Shown here in pieces: positions 1 to 7,474 of a stretch of DNA of 64,000 bases (positions are counted from its first letter, which is position 1; the number at the start of each line of letters is the position of its first letter). The DNA lies in the NCBI GenBank assembly GCA_937899395.1, contig CALBPU010000169.1:1-64000 (forward strand), read 5' to 3'. Source of the DNA: an uncultured Fretibacterium sp. (lineage in GTDB: Bacteria > Synergistota > Synergistia > Synergistales > Aminobacteriaceae). The position numbers and the translations under genes were made by a program. The notes beneath the pieces were generated by a model that had not been told where the DNA came from, searched no databases, and saw only the letters and a list, made by a program, of their open reading frames with translations.

Positions 1-958
1 TCACGATATAATACATTATCGGCATTTGCCCGCCGTGTGTGTGTCCTGAAACTTGAAGGGCGACTCCTAATTCGGCATTGTCGCGGGCGAATCTCGGCTG
101 ATGATCCATCAATATCACTGGCACATTTGCGGGGGCGTTCTCGATTGCGCGAGGCGTGTTGTGATTCCCGCCGGTAGGGTCATCGACTCCAGCAAGCACA
201 AAGCGTGAATCTCCTGACGTGATTATGACGTGTTCATTTCGCAGCCACTTTACGCCAAATTCCTCAATCGTTGCAATCCAGCCTTGAAAGTCATAATAAT
301 ATTCGTGGTTGCCTGTTACAGCGTAGACTCCGTATTTCGCGCTCAAATCTGCGAGGGGTTCGAGGTCATAGCGTCTGTCTTTCACATGGCCGTCAACGAA
401 ATCACCGGGGATTAGTATTATGTCGGGACTTAGGGCCTTTGTTTTGCTCACAACTTCCTGCACAAATTCGCGCCTGTTCACTGAGCCAACATGAATATCA
501 ACCAGCATTGCGACTCTCATCCCGTCAAGATTTTTCCCCATGCCCGGAATTTTCACCTCGTGCGTGTTCACATCCGGGACTCTCGTTCCCTGATACACGC
601 CGTAAATTGTCGACATGGCCGCGAGAATCAAGACTGCTAGCGAGGCATAATGTGCGGGGAATTTTGCGCGGGAAAATATCCTCCATATCATGAAAATTAT
701 ATCCTTGATGACGAGCATTATTGCGGCGGCAACCATGAAGCTAAACATTGCCGACAAGAACAACGCCAAATTTCTGGGAAGCTCAAGAATCCTGAAGCCT
801 GAAGGTGTCATTCTCAGAAGGAACATTTTTGCCGGGCCGGACATCATGAGGAGTGCGAGAAGGATTTTTACAGGCCATGAGAATTTGAGGGGTATTATCA
901 TGCTCAAGATTCCGTAAAGGCATATTAGGCAGGGCATTAGCATAAAGGGATTGAACAT
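1..958 (-). CDS. YkuE-type membrane metallophosphoesterase (3' end cut by window edge)
   Basis: I translated this directly from the minus strand; 319 codons are in the window and the stop lies beyond base 1. The N-terminal ~130 residues form several hydrophobic segments, followed by a calcineurin-like phosphoesterase domain. Its metal-binding motifs appear in order: DIHVGS, GDFVDG, GNHEYY and, near the edge, SGHTHGGQ. The start is the ATG at 958-956, preceded by an AGGAG ribosome site about 10 bases upstream. Family members are membrane-anchored metal-dependent phosphoesterases, some acting on lipid-linked substrates; the substrate here is unknown. The gene is GC-richer than its neighbours (57-63% in two lines I counted) and is separated from them by a transposon remnant. 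Confidence 0.85.
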   Translation of the reverse strand, partial: MFNPFMLMPCLICLYGILSMIIPLKFSWPVKILLALLMMSGPAKMFLLRMTPSGFRILELPRNLALFLSAMFSFMVAAAIMLVIKDIIFMIWRIFSRAKFPAHYASLAVLILAAMSTIYGVYQGTRVPDVNTHEVKIPGMGKNLDGMRVAMLVDIHVGSVNRREFVQEVVSKTKALSPDIILIPGDFVDGHVKDRRYDLEPLADLSAKYGVYAVTGNHEYYYDFQGWIATIEEFGVKWLRNEHVIITSGDSRFVLAGVDDPTGGNHNTPRAIENAPANVPVILMDHQPRFARDNAELGVALQVSGHTHGGQMPIMYYIV

Positions 959-1020
959 TGTGATTGTCTCCTGTGTGTGTTTTTTTTTTTATAGTATAAT
1001 TCTTTTATAGTTAGAAAAAC

Positions 1021-1193
1021 ATATGCGGGCAGGAAAAGTAATGTTGTGTCTCTTAGGAGGCTATACAGTAGGGGCGAAGTGGACACGCCTGCAAGAATAA
1101 GGGTGCCTTAACAGGTGGAAACTTAAAACCAAACTTCTTGGGGGAGGATTTTTATCCTTTCGAAGCCTTCGACTTTAGTCGAAGGAGGTTCAC
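1021..1193 (+). mobile_element. IS200/IS605-family right-end remnant with omega-RNA-like sequence
   Basis: The stretch ends in an imperfect-palindrome hairpin, with CCTTCGACT and AGTCGAAGG arms at about 1165-1185, followed by GAGGTTCAC. This is the usual right end of IS605/IS1341 elements, and the expected right cleavage tetranucleotide TCAC is at 1190-1193. Upstream sequence resembles the 3' tail of a tnpB gene and its overlapping guide-RNA scaffold, but no intact tnpA or tnpB exists here and I find no left end. Immediately after TCAC an antitoxin-like reading frame begins mid-gene. This is a decayed element, identified by pattern rather than by database search. Confidence 0.6.
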
Positions 1194-1194
1194 A

Positions 1195-1362
1195 TTGGCT
1201 GACCTTATAGAAGAAGGATATGAAGGGAAGAATCTTCTATCTGAATTTAAGGCAAGACGCTCGAAAATTCGTCCGGCAGTTGAAGGATTAATACATGAGG
1301 CCGATAACGTTTCTCGTGGTATTGGAGAATATTTTACTTATGAGGATGTTTTCGGAGAATGA
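1195..1362 (+). pseudogene. C-terminal fragment of an antitoxin-like protein
   Basis: The 55-residue frame beginning LADLIEEGYEG and ending FTYEDVFGE looks like the C-terminal half of a small type II antitoxin (AbrB/RelB-like tail with a regularly charged helix). The reading frame is open back to a TTG at 1138, but that part translates transposon right-end sequence, so the N-terminal DNA-binding domain is missing. No toxin follows before the next gene at 1450. I infer that an insertion or deletion at the element end removed the 5' half. The family assignment is tentative. Confidence 0.4.
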
Positions 1363-1449
1363 CCGCATTAAAAATCTTTTACATATTATAAAATAACAAG
1401 TTATAACTTAAAAATTATAATCTTATTAAGTAAAGAAGGAAAATTTATT

Positions 1450-1875
1450 ATGCAGTTCAGACGTTTTGGAAATAAATATTTTGTCAGGATTGACAAAGGC
1501 GAGGAAATTATGTCCCAACTTAAAACTTTATGTGAGAAAGAAAAAATTACTCTGGCTGAAGTTAAAGCACTCGGAGCTGTCGATGATTTTGAAGTCGGAT
1601 TGTTTGACGTTAATGAGAAAAAATATCACAGAAATAACTTCAAATTCCCTGCCGAAATCACCAGCTTATGGGGAACTGTTACAACAATGAACGGGAAATT
1701 TTATTCTCACATTCACATGAGTGCAGGTGATAAAGAAGGCAAAGTTTTTGGCGGCCATTTAACACGGGCTGTTGTTAGCGCAACTTGTGAAATGATTGTC
1801 GAAGTATCTGAAGGTGTTGTTGAACGCAAATTTAATGAGGAAGTCGGATTAAATTTATTCGAGTTCGTAAATTGA
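1450..1875 (+). CDS. PPC/DUF296-domain protein
   Basis: The 141-residue protein is a single PPC (plants and prokaryotes conserved, DUF296) domain. The signature FYSHIHMS lies at residues 84-91 and GGHL at 101-104; these histidines form the metal site in bacterial structures of this family. Bacterial PPC proteins are small trimers, often called DNA-binding by analogy with plant AT-hook proteins, but their role in bacteria is not settled. An AAGAAGGAAAA ribosome site precedes the ATG. The c-di-GMP phosphodiesterase gene begins 3 bases after its stop, so the two are probably co-transcribed. Confidence 0.85.
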   Translation: MQFRRFGNKYFVRIDKGEEIMSQLKTLCEKEKITLAEVKALGAVDDFEVGLFDVNEKKYHRNNFKFPAEITSLWGTVTTMNGKFYSHIHMSAGDKEGKVFGGHLTRAVVSATCEMIVEVSEGVVERKFNEEVGLNLFEFVN

Positions 1876-1878
1876 TAC

Positions 1879-3132
1879 ATGTATCACGAAAAAATTTTTG
1901 ACTCTCTCACGGGCCTTTTTGACCGAAATTCTTTTCTGGAACACACTCGCAGAACTCTTCAAAACGGAAAAAAAGGCCTCGCCCTTATCTGGTTCAATCT
2001 CGACAATTTCAAAATGTTCAATAACAGATTCGGATTTGAAAAGGGCGATGAACTTCTCAAAGAAATCGCTATGATTTTAGGTTCGATTTTTTCACGAAAT
2101 AATTCAGCGAGGTTTTCGGACGATAATTTTGTTGTTTTAACTGACTGGAGCGCCGCTGAACTGAAAATTGATACGGTTCAGGAATATTTATACAGCCTTC
2201 ACGAAAATGTTACTTTGAGATTGAGAGCAGGAATTTATTTTCCTTCAGATTATGAAGATGTCAGGTTAGCTTGCGACAGAGCTAAAATCGCCTGCGACAG
2301 TATACGAAAAAATCATTCCGTAAGTTCGTGCATGTTTCATGACGCAATGAGCAAAGAATTAGCCCTTCAACAACATATTCTTGATAATTTAGATTCAGCC
2401 GTTAATAATAATTACATCAAAATTTTATATCAGCCTATCGTTAATTTATCCGACGGAAAAATTTGCGAAACTGAAGCTCTTGCACGTTGGAATGACCCTG
2501 AACTCGGTTTAATATCTCCGGGAGAATTTATTCCGACTTTAGAACAGTACAGAGAAATTCACAGGCTCGATATTTACGCTATAAAAAATGTTTGCAGAGA
2601 TTTTTATGAACGTAAAGAAAAAGGTTTGCCTTTTTTACCTGTTTCAATAAATTTATCAAGATTGGATTTTGAATTGTGCGATATTTTTCACGAAATTGAA
2701 ATCGCCGTTGAGATAAATAATATTCCTCGAGAAATGTTAAGAATAGAAATAACTGAGAGCGTCAATGAAGAGAACTTGACCGTATTAAATTTAGGTATCG
2801 AAAAATTTAGAGCTATGGGTTATGAAGTTTGGATGGACGATTTCGGATCAGGTTATTCATCGTTGAACGTCTTGAAGGATTACAGTTTCGATACGATTAA
2901 ATTCGACATGAAATTTTTACACGGTTTTGATATTGATAAATCCGAAAAAGCAAAATATATTCTAAGTTCTAATTTATCAATGGCTCGTTTAATGGGGGTA
3001 AAAGCCCTTGCCGAAGGTGTTGAGACTTCAGAACAACTTGAATATCTGAAATCTATCGGCTTCGACAAGGCACAAGGTTATTATTTCGGTAAACCTATGA
3101 ATCTCGACGAAATTTTTAAGTCCGTTAATTAA
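1879..3132 (+). CDS. GGDEF-EAL protein, probable c-di-GMP phosphodiesterase
   Basis: This 417-residue cytoplasmic protein joins a GGDEF-like domain (about 8-150) to an EAL domain (about 165-410). The GGDEF signature is replaced by SDDNF at 80-84, so cyclase activity is unlikely. The EAL domain keeps EAL at 199-201, the NLS Asn, EITES, DDFGSG, the Lys in IKFDM, AEGVE and the QGYYFGKP loop, which predicts an active phosphodiesterase. The degenerate domain may serve as a GTP sensor or dimerisation unit, as in other hybrid proteins. There is no sensor or membrane domain and no obvious Shine-Dalgarno, consistent with translation coupled to the gene just upstream. It converges with speE and overlaps it by 8 bases. 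Confidence 0.9.
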   Translation: MYHEKIFDSLTGLFDRNSFLEHTRRTLQNGKKGLALIWFNLDNFKMFNNRFGFEKGDELLKEIAMILGSIFSRNNSARFSDDNFVVLTDWSAAELKIDTVQEYLYSLHENVTLRLRAGIYFPSDYEDVRLACDRAKIACDSIRKNHSVSSCMFHDAMSKELALQQHILDNLDSAVNNNYIKILYQPIVNLSDGKICETEALARWNDPELGLISPGEFIPTLEQYREIHRLDIYAIKNVCRDFYERKEKGLPFLPVSINLSRLDFELCDIFHEIEIAVEINNIPREMLRIEITESVNEENLTVLNLGIEKFRAMGYEVWMDDFGSGYSSLNVLKDYSFDTIKFDMKFLHGFDIDKSEKAKYILSSNLSMARLMGVKALAEGVETSEQLEYLKSIGFDKAQGYYFGKPMNLDEIFKSVN

Positions 3133-3976
3133 TTAATTCCTTCAGAAACGGCGGTAACACAAACGAATTTTTATGAATTTCATTCGTGTAATATCTCGTG
3201 TCTTTAACATCTCTCAAAGGCACTGAAGGCTCATTTTTCATCGAAGCCAATCCGTAAGTCCAAAATCCGCTCGGATAAGTCGGCACTACTCCCCAATATA
3301 ATTTCACAATCGGGAAAACTTTTTTCATCTCGTTAATTGCCTGAACCATAATATCTTTATCAGTGAACGGCGATTCTGTTAATTCCGATAACATTGCTTC
3401 AGGTTTCATTACTTTTTTAACGTCCGAATAAAAGTCAGCTCTGAATAATCCCGCAGCAAAATCTACAGGGTCTGTGCTGTCGATTATTACAACGTCATAA
3501 CGTTCTGAAGTTTCACGAATATATTTCATAGCGTCCATGCACTTGAAATCCGCTCTAGAATTTGAAAACGATGAACCTGCAAACGGCAAATATTTTTCCG
3601 AACATTCTTTAACTCGTTTATCAATGTCAATCAACGTGCATTTTTTAACGCAGTCGTGTTTCAAAACCTCTCGCATTATCGCACCGTCTCCGCCTCCGAT
3701 TATTAAGACGTTCTCAGGATTTTTATGTGCGCATAAAGGAACATGAGCCATCATTTCAGAGTAACAAAATTCATCACGTTCCGTTAATTGATAAGCTCCG
3801 TCAAGCATTAAAACACGGCCGTATTCGTAGGTGTCGGCTATTAATAATTCCTGATAACCTGTCTTTTCAGAGTGAAGAAATTCTTTTATTCTCATTGAAA
3901 GTTTCAGATTTTCGGAGCTGTATTCGCTTAACCATAAATCATTGTTCCGTTTTGGCCTTGTAACGTACTCACTCAT
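3125..3976 (-). CDS. speE: Spermidine synthase (polyamine aminopropyltransferase)
   Basis: This 283-residue protein has the spermidine synthase fold: an N-terminal beta domain, then a Rossmann methyltransferase-like core with GGGDG at 94-98, the acidic IDID at about 116-119, and the catalytic-loop motif DSTDP at 166-170. It transfers aminopropyl from decarboxylated AdoMet to putrescine. Its ATG overlaps the stop of the flavodiiron gene upstream (ATGA), so the pair is translationally coupled. No speD or speA is in the window. The length is normal for the family. Confidence 0.93.
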   Translation of the reverse strand: MSEYVTRPKRNNDLWLSEYSSENLKLSMRIKEFLHSEKTGYQELLIADTYEYGRVLMLDGAYQLTERDEFCYSEMMAHVPLCAHKNPENVLIIGGGDGAIMREVLKHDCVKKCTLIDIDKRVKECSEKYLPFAGSSFSNSRADFKCMDAMKYIRETSERYDVVIIDSTDPVDFAAGLFRADFYSDVKKVMKPEAMLSELTESPFTDKDIMVQAINEMKKVFPIVKLYWGVVPTYPSGFWTYGLASMKNEPSVPLRDVKDTRYYTNEIHKNSFVLPPFLKELIN

Positions 3977-5163
3977 GCAAGAGCACCGCCTAAATTTTTG
4001 CCGAGTTCAAAACATTTCTCAAGATCTTGAGAGTTTGGAGATGTGAAAACTTCGACTTCAGGAGTGATTTTTTCGAGTTTGATTTTTTCGGCGAAATCCT
4101 GCAAAGCTGTCAAAGCTCCCTTGCTCCAACTGTAACTTCCTGCAATTCCCAAAAATTTATTCTTGGGCATTCTGTTTAAGAGTTTTGAACACAACGCTTC
4201 CATCGGCGGATATAAAATTGTGTTGTAAGTGCAGCTCAAAAGTGCAAATGCCTTGAACTTCCAAATATCCCTCAAAATATACGAAGGATCAGTTCGTGAT
4301 ACATCATAAAGTCTTATATCCTTAACATCTGAAGCACTTAATCCCGAGCATACTGCTTCAGCCATTCGTCTTGTATTTCCGTACATTGAACCGTAAACAA
4401 CGACAGATCCGTTATCGGATTCAAATCTGCTCCATTTGTCATAGAGTGATACAACCTGCTTAACGTCTTTCCTGAATAAAGTACCGTGAGACGGGAAAAT
4501 ATTTTTGATTTCAAGAGTGCCGAGTTTTCTTAAAGCAGCTTGAACGACATTTGAATATTTCGCTACAATGCAGGCGTAATATCGAAGCATTTCATCTTCC
4601 CAGCGTTCTTTTACTTTTTCATCGTCAAACAATCCTCCTTCATGAACTCCGAAGCCTCCGAATGAATCATTTGAGAACAAAACGCCCGTTGAAGTGTCAA
4701 AGGTAACCATACTTTCAGGCCAATGAAGCATAGGAACTGTCGAAAACCTCAGGACATGGCCGCCTAAATCTAAAGTGTCTCCGTCTTTAACGGTAATAAT
4801 ATCTTCTTCAATTCCGTGATAGCCTTTTAAGAGCGGCATTGTTTTAGCGTTGCCTACAAATTTTAATGAAGGCCATCTGCTTTTCATTTGTGAAATCAAG
4901 CCTGCGTGGTCAGGTTCCATGTGATTTATGACTAAATAATTCAAATTTTTTCCGTTTAACGCCTGAAGTAACTTGTTGTAATATTCATCAAGATAAGGGC
5001 CTTTAACGGTATCTATTGCTGCGGTTGCTGTTGAACCTGTTACTACATAAGCGTTATAAGCCACTCCCTGAGGAAGGGGCCAAAGTGATTCAAACATGTC
5101 CGTTTCGCAGTCATTAACTCCTGTCCACCATGTATCTTTGCTAACTTGTATTGCTTTATACAT
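3973..5163 (-). CDS. FprA-type flavodiiron protein
   Basis: This 396-residue protein has an N-terminal metallo-beta-lactamase-like diiron domain with HMEPDH at 81-86 and further His/Asp ligands (LHWPES, FSND, SHG). It is followed from about residue 255 by a flavodoxin domain with the FMN phosphate loop GSMYGNT. Such proteins reduce oxygen or nitric oxide in strict anaerobes. The ATG is preceded by AGGAGAG. It forms a two-gene unit with speE downstream (4-base overlap). No rubredoxin domain is fused, so an external electron donor is expected. Confidence 0.92.
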   Translation of the reverse strand: MYKAIQVSKDTWWTGVNDCETDMFESLWPLPQGVAYNAYVVTGSTATAAIDTVKGPYLDEYYNKLLQALNGKNLNYLVINHMEPDHAGLISQMKSRWPSLKFVGNAKTMPLLKGYHGIEEDIITVKDGDTLDLGGHVLRFSTVPMLHWPESMVTFDTSTGVLFSNDSFGGFGVHEGGLFDDEKVKERWEDEMLRYYACIVAKYSNVVQAALRKLGTLEIKNIFPSHGTLFRKDVKQVVSLYDKWSRFESDNGSVVVYGSMYGNTRRMAEAVCSGLSASDVKDIRLYDVSRTDPSYILRDIWKFKAFALLSCTYNTILYPPMEALCSKLLNRMPKNKFLGIAGSYSWSKGALTALQDFAEKIKLEKITPEVEVFTSPNSQDLEKCFELGKNLGGALA

Positions 5164-5212
5164 GATAAATTTCTCTCCTTTATTAAAAATTTTTCATTAT
5201 AATTTTAACAAA

Positions 5213-6238
5213 TTATGAACTTTCACGTTCTGATAATGATATTGGAAATGTCAAATGCTGAACTCCCGGTTTTGCATCGGCAGGAGCTTCAATTTCGTTG
5301 ATAATCAGTCTCGCTGCTTGCTGTCCGATTTCTTTAGCAGGAAGTTCAAATGACGTTAAAGATTTCTCCAAAAAATTCCCGATTGAAAACCCTGTTAAAC
5401 TTACAACTCGGATTTGTTCAGGGACTTTGATTTTTCGTTCTCTTAGAATTTTCAGAGCAGCCATTCCGTAAATATCAACTGATGTCATAATAGCGTCAAG
5501 TTTTGGGTTCTCATTTAATAATTTCTCGGCGCATTTATAACCTGATTCAAAATTATTAATAATTCCGTCAGAGAATGCGCAAATTTCCTTCAAGCCTAAT
5601 TCCTTTACAGCACGTTTATAACCTTCGTGTCTTGTTCTGTAAGGTCTGTTTGCGTATCTCCCATAGGAAGGGCCGTTAATTAAAGCAATTTCACGACAGC
5701 CTTTGTTGTACAAATATTTAACAGCGTCATAGCTTCCTCCTGCGTAATCGCTTACTATGCTGCTGAGGGTTTCGTCCTGTTTCCTGATAATTTGAACGAC
5801 TGCTAAACCTTGAGCGTGAATATCTCTTATAAGGCTCATGTTTCTTCCTGTTGAAGCGATAATTAAACCGTCAACAAATCCTGAACGTAATCTGTCCAAA
5901 CATTCTTTTTCGACATTAGGGTTGTCATTAGTGTGGCAAAACAAAATTGAATATCCTGCTTTTCTCGCTTCAGAGTCAACGGACTGTGCTATATCATCGA
6001 AAATCGTTAAATGAACATTAGGAACTACAACACCGATCGTATGACGTTTACCTTTTTTCAGGCTGCGGGCAATTATATCGGGGTGATAATTTAATTCTGC
6101 TACTGCTGCCATTATTCTAGCTTTAGTTTCAGGGTGAACATACGAAACATTATTTAATGCCCTTGATACTGTTGCAGGGTGGCAATGTGCAAGATTTGCA
6201 ACGTCTTTTAAGGTACTCAGGTTAATTCTCCTAATCAT
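5213..6238 (-). CDS. LacI-family transcriptional regulator
   Basis: The protein is 341 residues from the ATG at 6238. It has an N-terminal LacI helix-turn-helix (TLKDVANLAHCHPATVSRAL) and a periplasmic-binding-like effector domain. It is divergent from the aldolase-family gene at 6392, whose promoter carries a perfect LacI-type palindrome, so it very probably represses that unit in response to a sugar acid or related metabolite. The start is uncertain. An AGGAG ribosome site lies inside the frame, 7 bases before a CTG codon at 6220-6218, from which the protein would begin at the usual LacI N-terminus. Confidence 0.9.
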   Translation of the reverse strand: MIRRINLSTLKDVANLAHCHPATVSRALNNVSYVHPETKARIMAAVAELNYHPDIIARSLKKGKRHTIGVVVPNVHLTIFDDIAQSVDSEARKAGYSILFCHTNDNPNVEKECLDRLRSGFVDGLIIASTGRNMSLIRDIHAQGLAVVQIIRKQDETLSSIVSDYAGGSYDAVKYLYNKGCREIALINGPSYGRYANRPYRTRHEGYKRAVKELGLKEICAFSDGIINNFESGYKCAEKLLNENPKLDAIMTSVDIYGMAALKILRERKIKVPEQIRVVSLTGFSIGNFLEKSLTSFELPAKEIGQQAARLIINEIEAPADAKPGVQHLTFPISLSERESS

Positions 6239-6296
6239 AAAAAATTCTCGAAAATTATACTACATGTGCAAAAAATTGCAGAAATTTTTGGAAGTA

Positions 6297-6325
6297 TTGA
6301 CAATGAGAAATATTAGCATTAAAAT
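6297..6325 (+). promoter_or_regulatory. Sigma-70 promoter of the aldolase-family/transporter unit
   Basis: TTGACA at 6297-6302 and TAAAAT at 6320-6325 are separated by 17 bases. Transcription would start near 6332, inside the adjacent palindromic operator, about 60 bases upstream of the ATG. This is among the clearest promoters in the window. Confidence 0.75.
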
Positions 6326-6328
6326 TTA

Positions 6329-6342
6329 TGCAATCGATTGCA
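6329..6342. promoter_or_regulatory. LacI-family operator, perfect 14-bp palindrome
   Basis: TGCAATCGATTGCA is a perfect inverted repeat with the central CG typical of LacI/GalR-family operators. It overlaps the predicted transcription start of the downstream gene, a position expected for steric repression, and lies 91 bases from the divergent lacI-family gene. I saw no second copy in the upstream regions of the related gudD or binding-protein genes. Confidence 0.75.
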
Positions 6343-6391
6343 ACAAATATTAATCAAAAAAAATTAAATTTTTCGAGAGGAGTTTTTTATA

Positions 6392-7363
6392 ATGGCAAAG
6401 CAAGTAACATTTAAGACAATTTTTCCCGCAGTATCAGTACCGCTGAACGATGATTTTTCGATCAACGAAAAAGAATTTCGTGTTTACCTTCGTTGGCTCA
6501 AGTCATTCTATGACAAAGGAATTAAAGGTCTCGTTTGCAACGGACATACAGGCGAAATTACAGGCTTAACCAGAGCTGAACGCAAGCGTGTAACTGAAAT
6601 CTGCGCAGAAGAATGCGGCGACATCATGACAATCATTTCGGGCGTAAACTGCGAGAACACTCAGGAAAGCATCGAAATGGCTCGTGAAGCAAAAGAAGCA
6701 GGAGCTGACGGAATCCTCCTTATGCCTCCTCACATGTGGCTTCGTTTCGGAATGAACCCCAATGCACCGTTTGAGTATATTAAAGACGTTGCCGAAGGTG
6801 CAGACATCGACATCATCATTCACCTTTACCCTGCAACAAGCAAAGCGTTCTATCCTGTTGAAACATTGATTAAGATGTGCAAGGAAATTCCTCACGTAAA
6901 ATGTATCAAAGTCGGAACAAGAGTTACAGCTATTTATGAGCATGATGTCCGTGAACTTCGCAAACATTGCCCTGATATTTCCCTCATTACATGCCATGAT
7001 GAAACACTCTGCGTAACATGGTTTACAGGAATGGACGGAGCTTTAATCGGCTTTGCAGGCTGCGTACCTGAATTAATCACTGGAGCTTGGGAAGTTTTCT
7101 CACATCCTGAAAAACATACTCTCAAAGAAGCTCAGGATTGGTCGAACAAGATTTACCCGATTTCACAGGCAATCTACGGCGGCGGCCAGCCTTCAGGTGA
7201 AGCTCACGCAAGACTTAAAGAGACACTTGCACAGCGCGGAATCTTCAAGAGTGCTTTAATGCGCAAGCCCGTTCTTCCGCTTGATCAAGAGGAGAAAGAC
7301 TGGGTTGCCGAAGGAATTAAGTTAAGCGGTCTCGGCAAAGTTGATATGTCAAAATACGAATAA
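6392..7363 (+). CDS. DapA/NanA-family class I aldolase or dehydratase
   Basis: This 323-residue TIM-barrel protein belongs to the dihydrodipicolinate synthase superfamily. The substrate-carboxylate motif GHTGE is at 51-55, the catalytic Tyr in HLYPA at 146, and the Schiff-base Lys in CIKVG at 173. An AGAGGAG ribosome site lies 10 bases before the ATG. The divergent LacI regulator, the following transporter and glucarate dehydratase at 12640 suggest a catabolic enzyme for a 2-keto-3-deoxy acid, for example a 5-keto-4-deoxyglucarate-type substrate, rather than lysine synthesis. The N-terminus and C-terminal tail do not clearly match KdgD, so the substrate is left open. Confidence 0.85.
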   Translation: MAKQVTFKTIFPAVSVPLNDDFSINEKEFRVYLRWLKSFYDKGIKGLVCNGHTGEITGLTRAERKRVTEICAEECGDIMTIISGVNCENTQESIEMAREAKEAGADGILLMPPHMWLRFGMNPNAPFEYIKDVAEGADIDIIIHLYPATSKAFYPVETLIKMCKEIPHVKCIKVGTRVTAIYEHDVRELRKHCPDISLITCHDETLCVTWFTGMDGALIGFAGCVPELITGAWEVFSHPEKHTLKEAQDWSNKIYPISQAIYGGGQPSGEAHARLKETLAQRGIFKSALMRKPVLPLDQEEKDWVAEGIKLSGLGKVDMSKYE

Positions 7364-7400
7364 TTAACAACTGAATTAAAAAAGGCAATATGAAAATTAC

Positions 7401-7449
7401 ATGGGGCGGTCAAAGAGAAATACGCTTAATATCTCAATGGCCGCTCCAT
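7401..7449 (+). promoter_or_regulatory. Intercistronic hairpin between the aldolase and Nramp-like genes
   Basis: A 12-bp stem, with arms at 7401-7412 and 7438-7449 and two G-U pairs, encloses a 25-base loop. No U-run follows; instead AGGAGG and the next ATG come about 10-25 bases later. It is more likely an mRNA-processing, stability or attenuation element than a terminator. Confidence 0.55.
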
Positions 7450-7474
7450 TTGTATAAAAGGAGGAAAAAATTTT

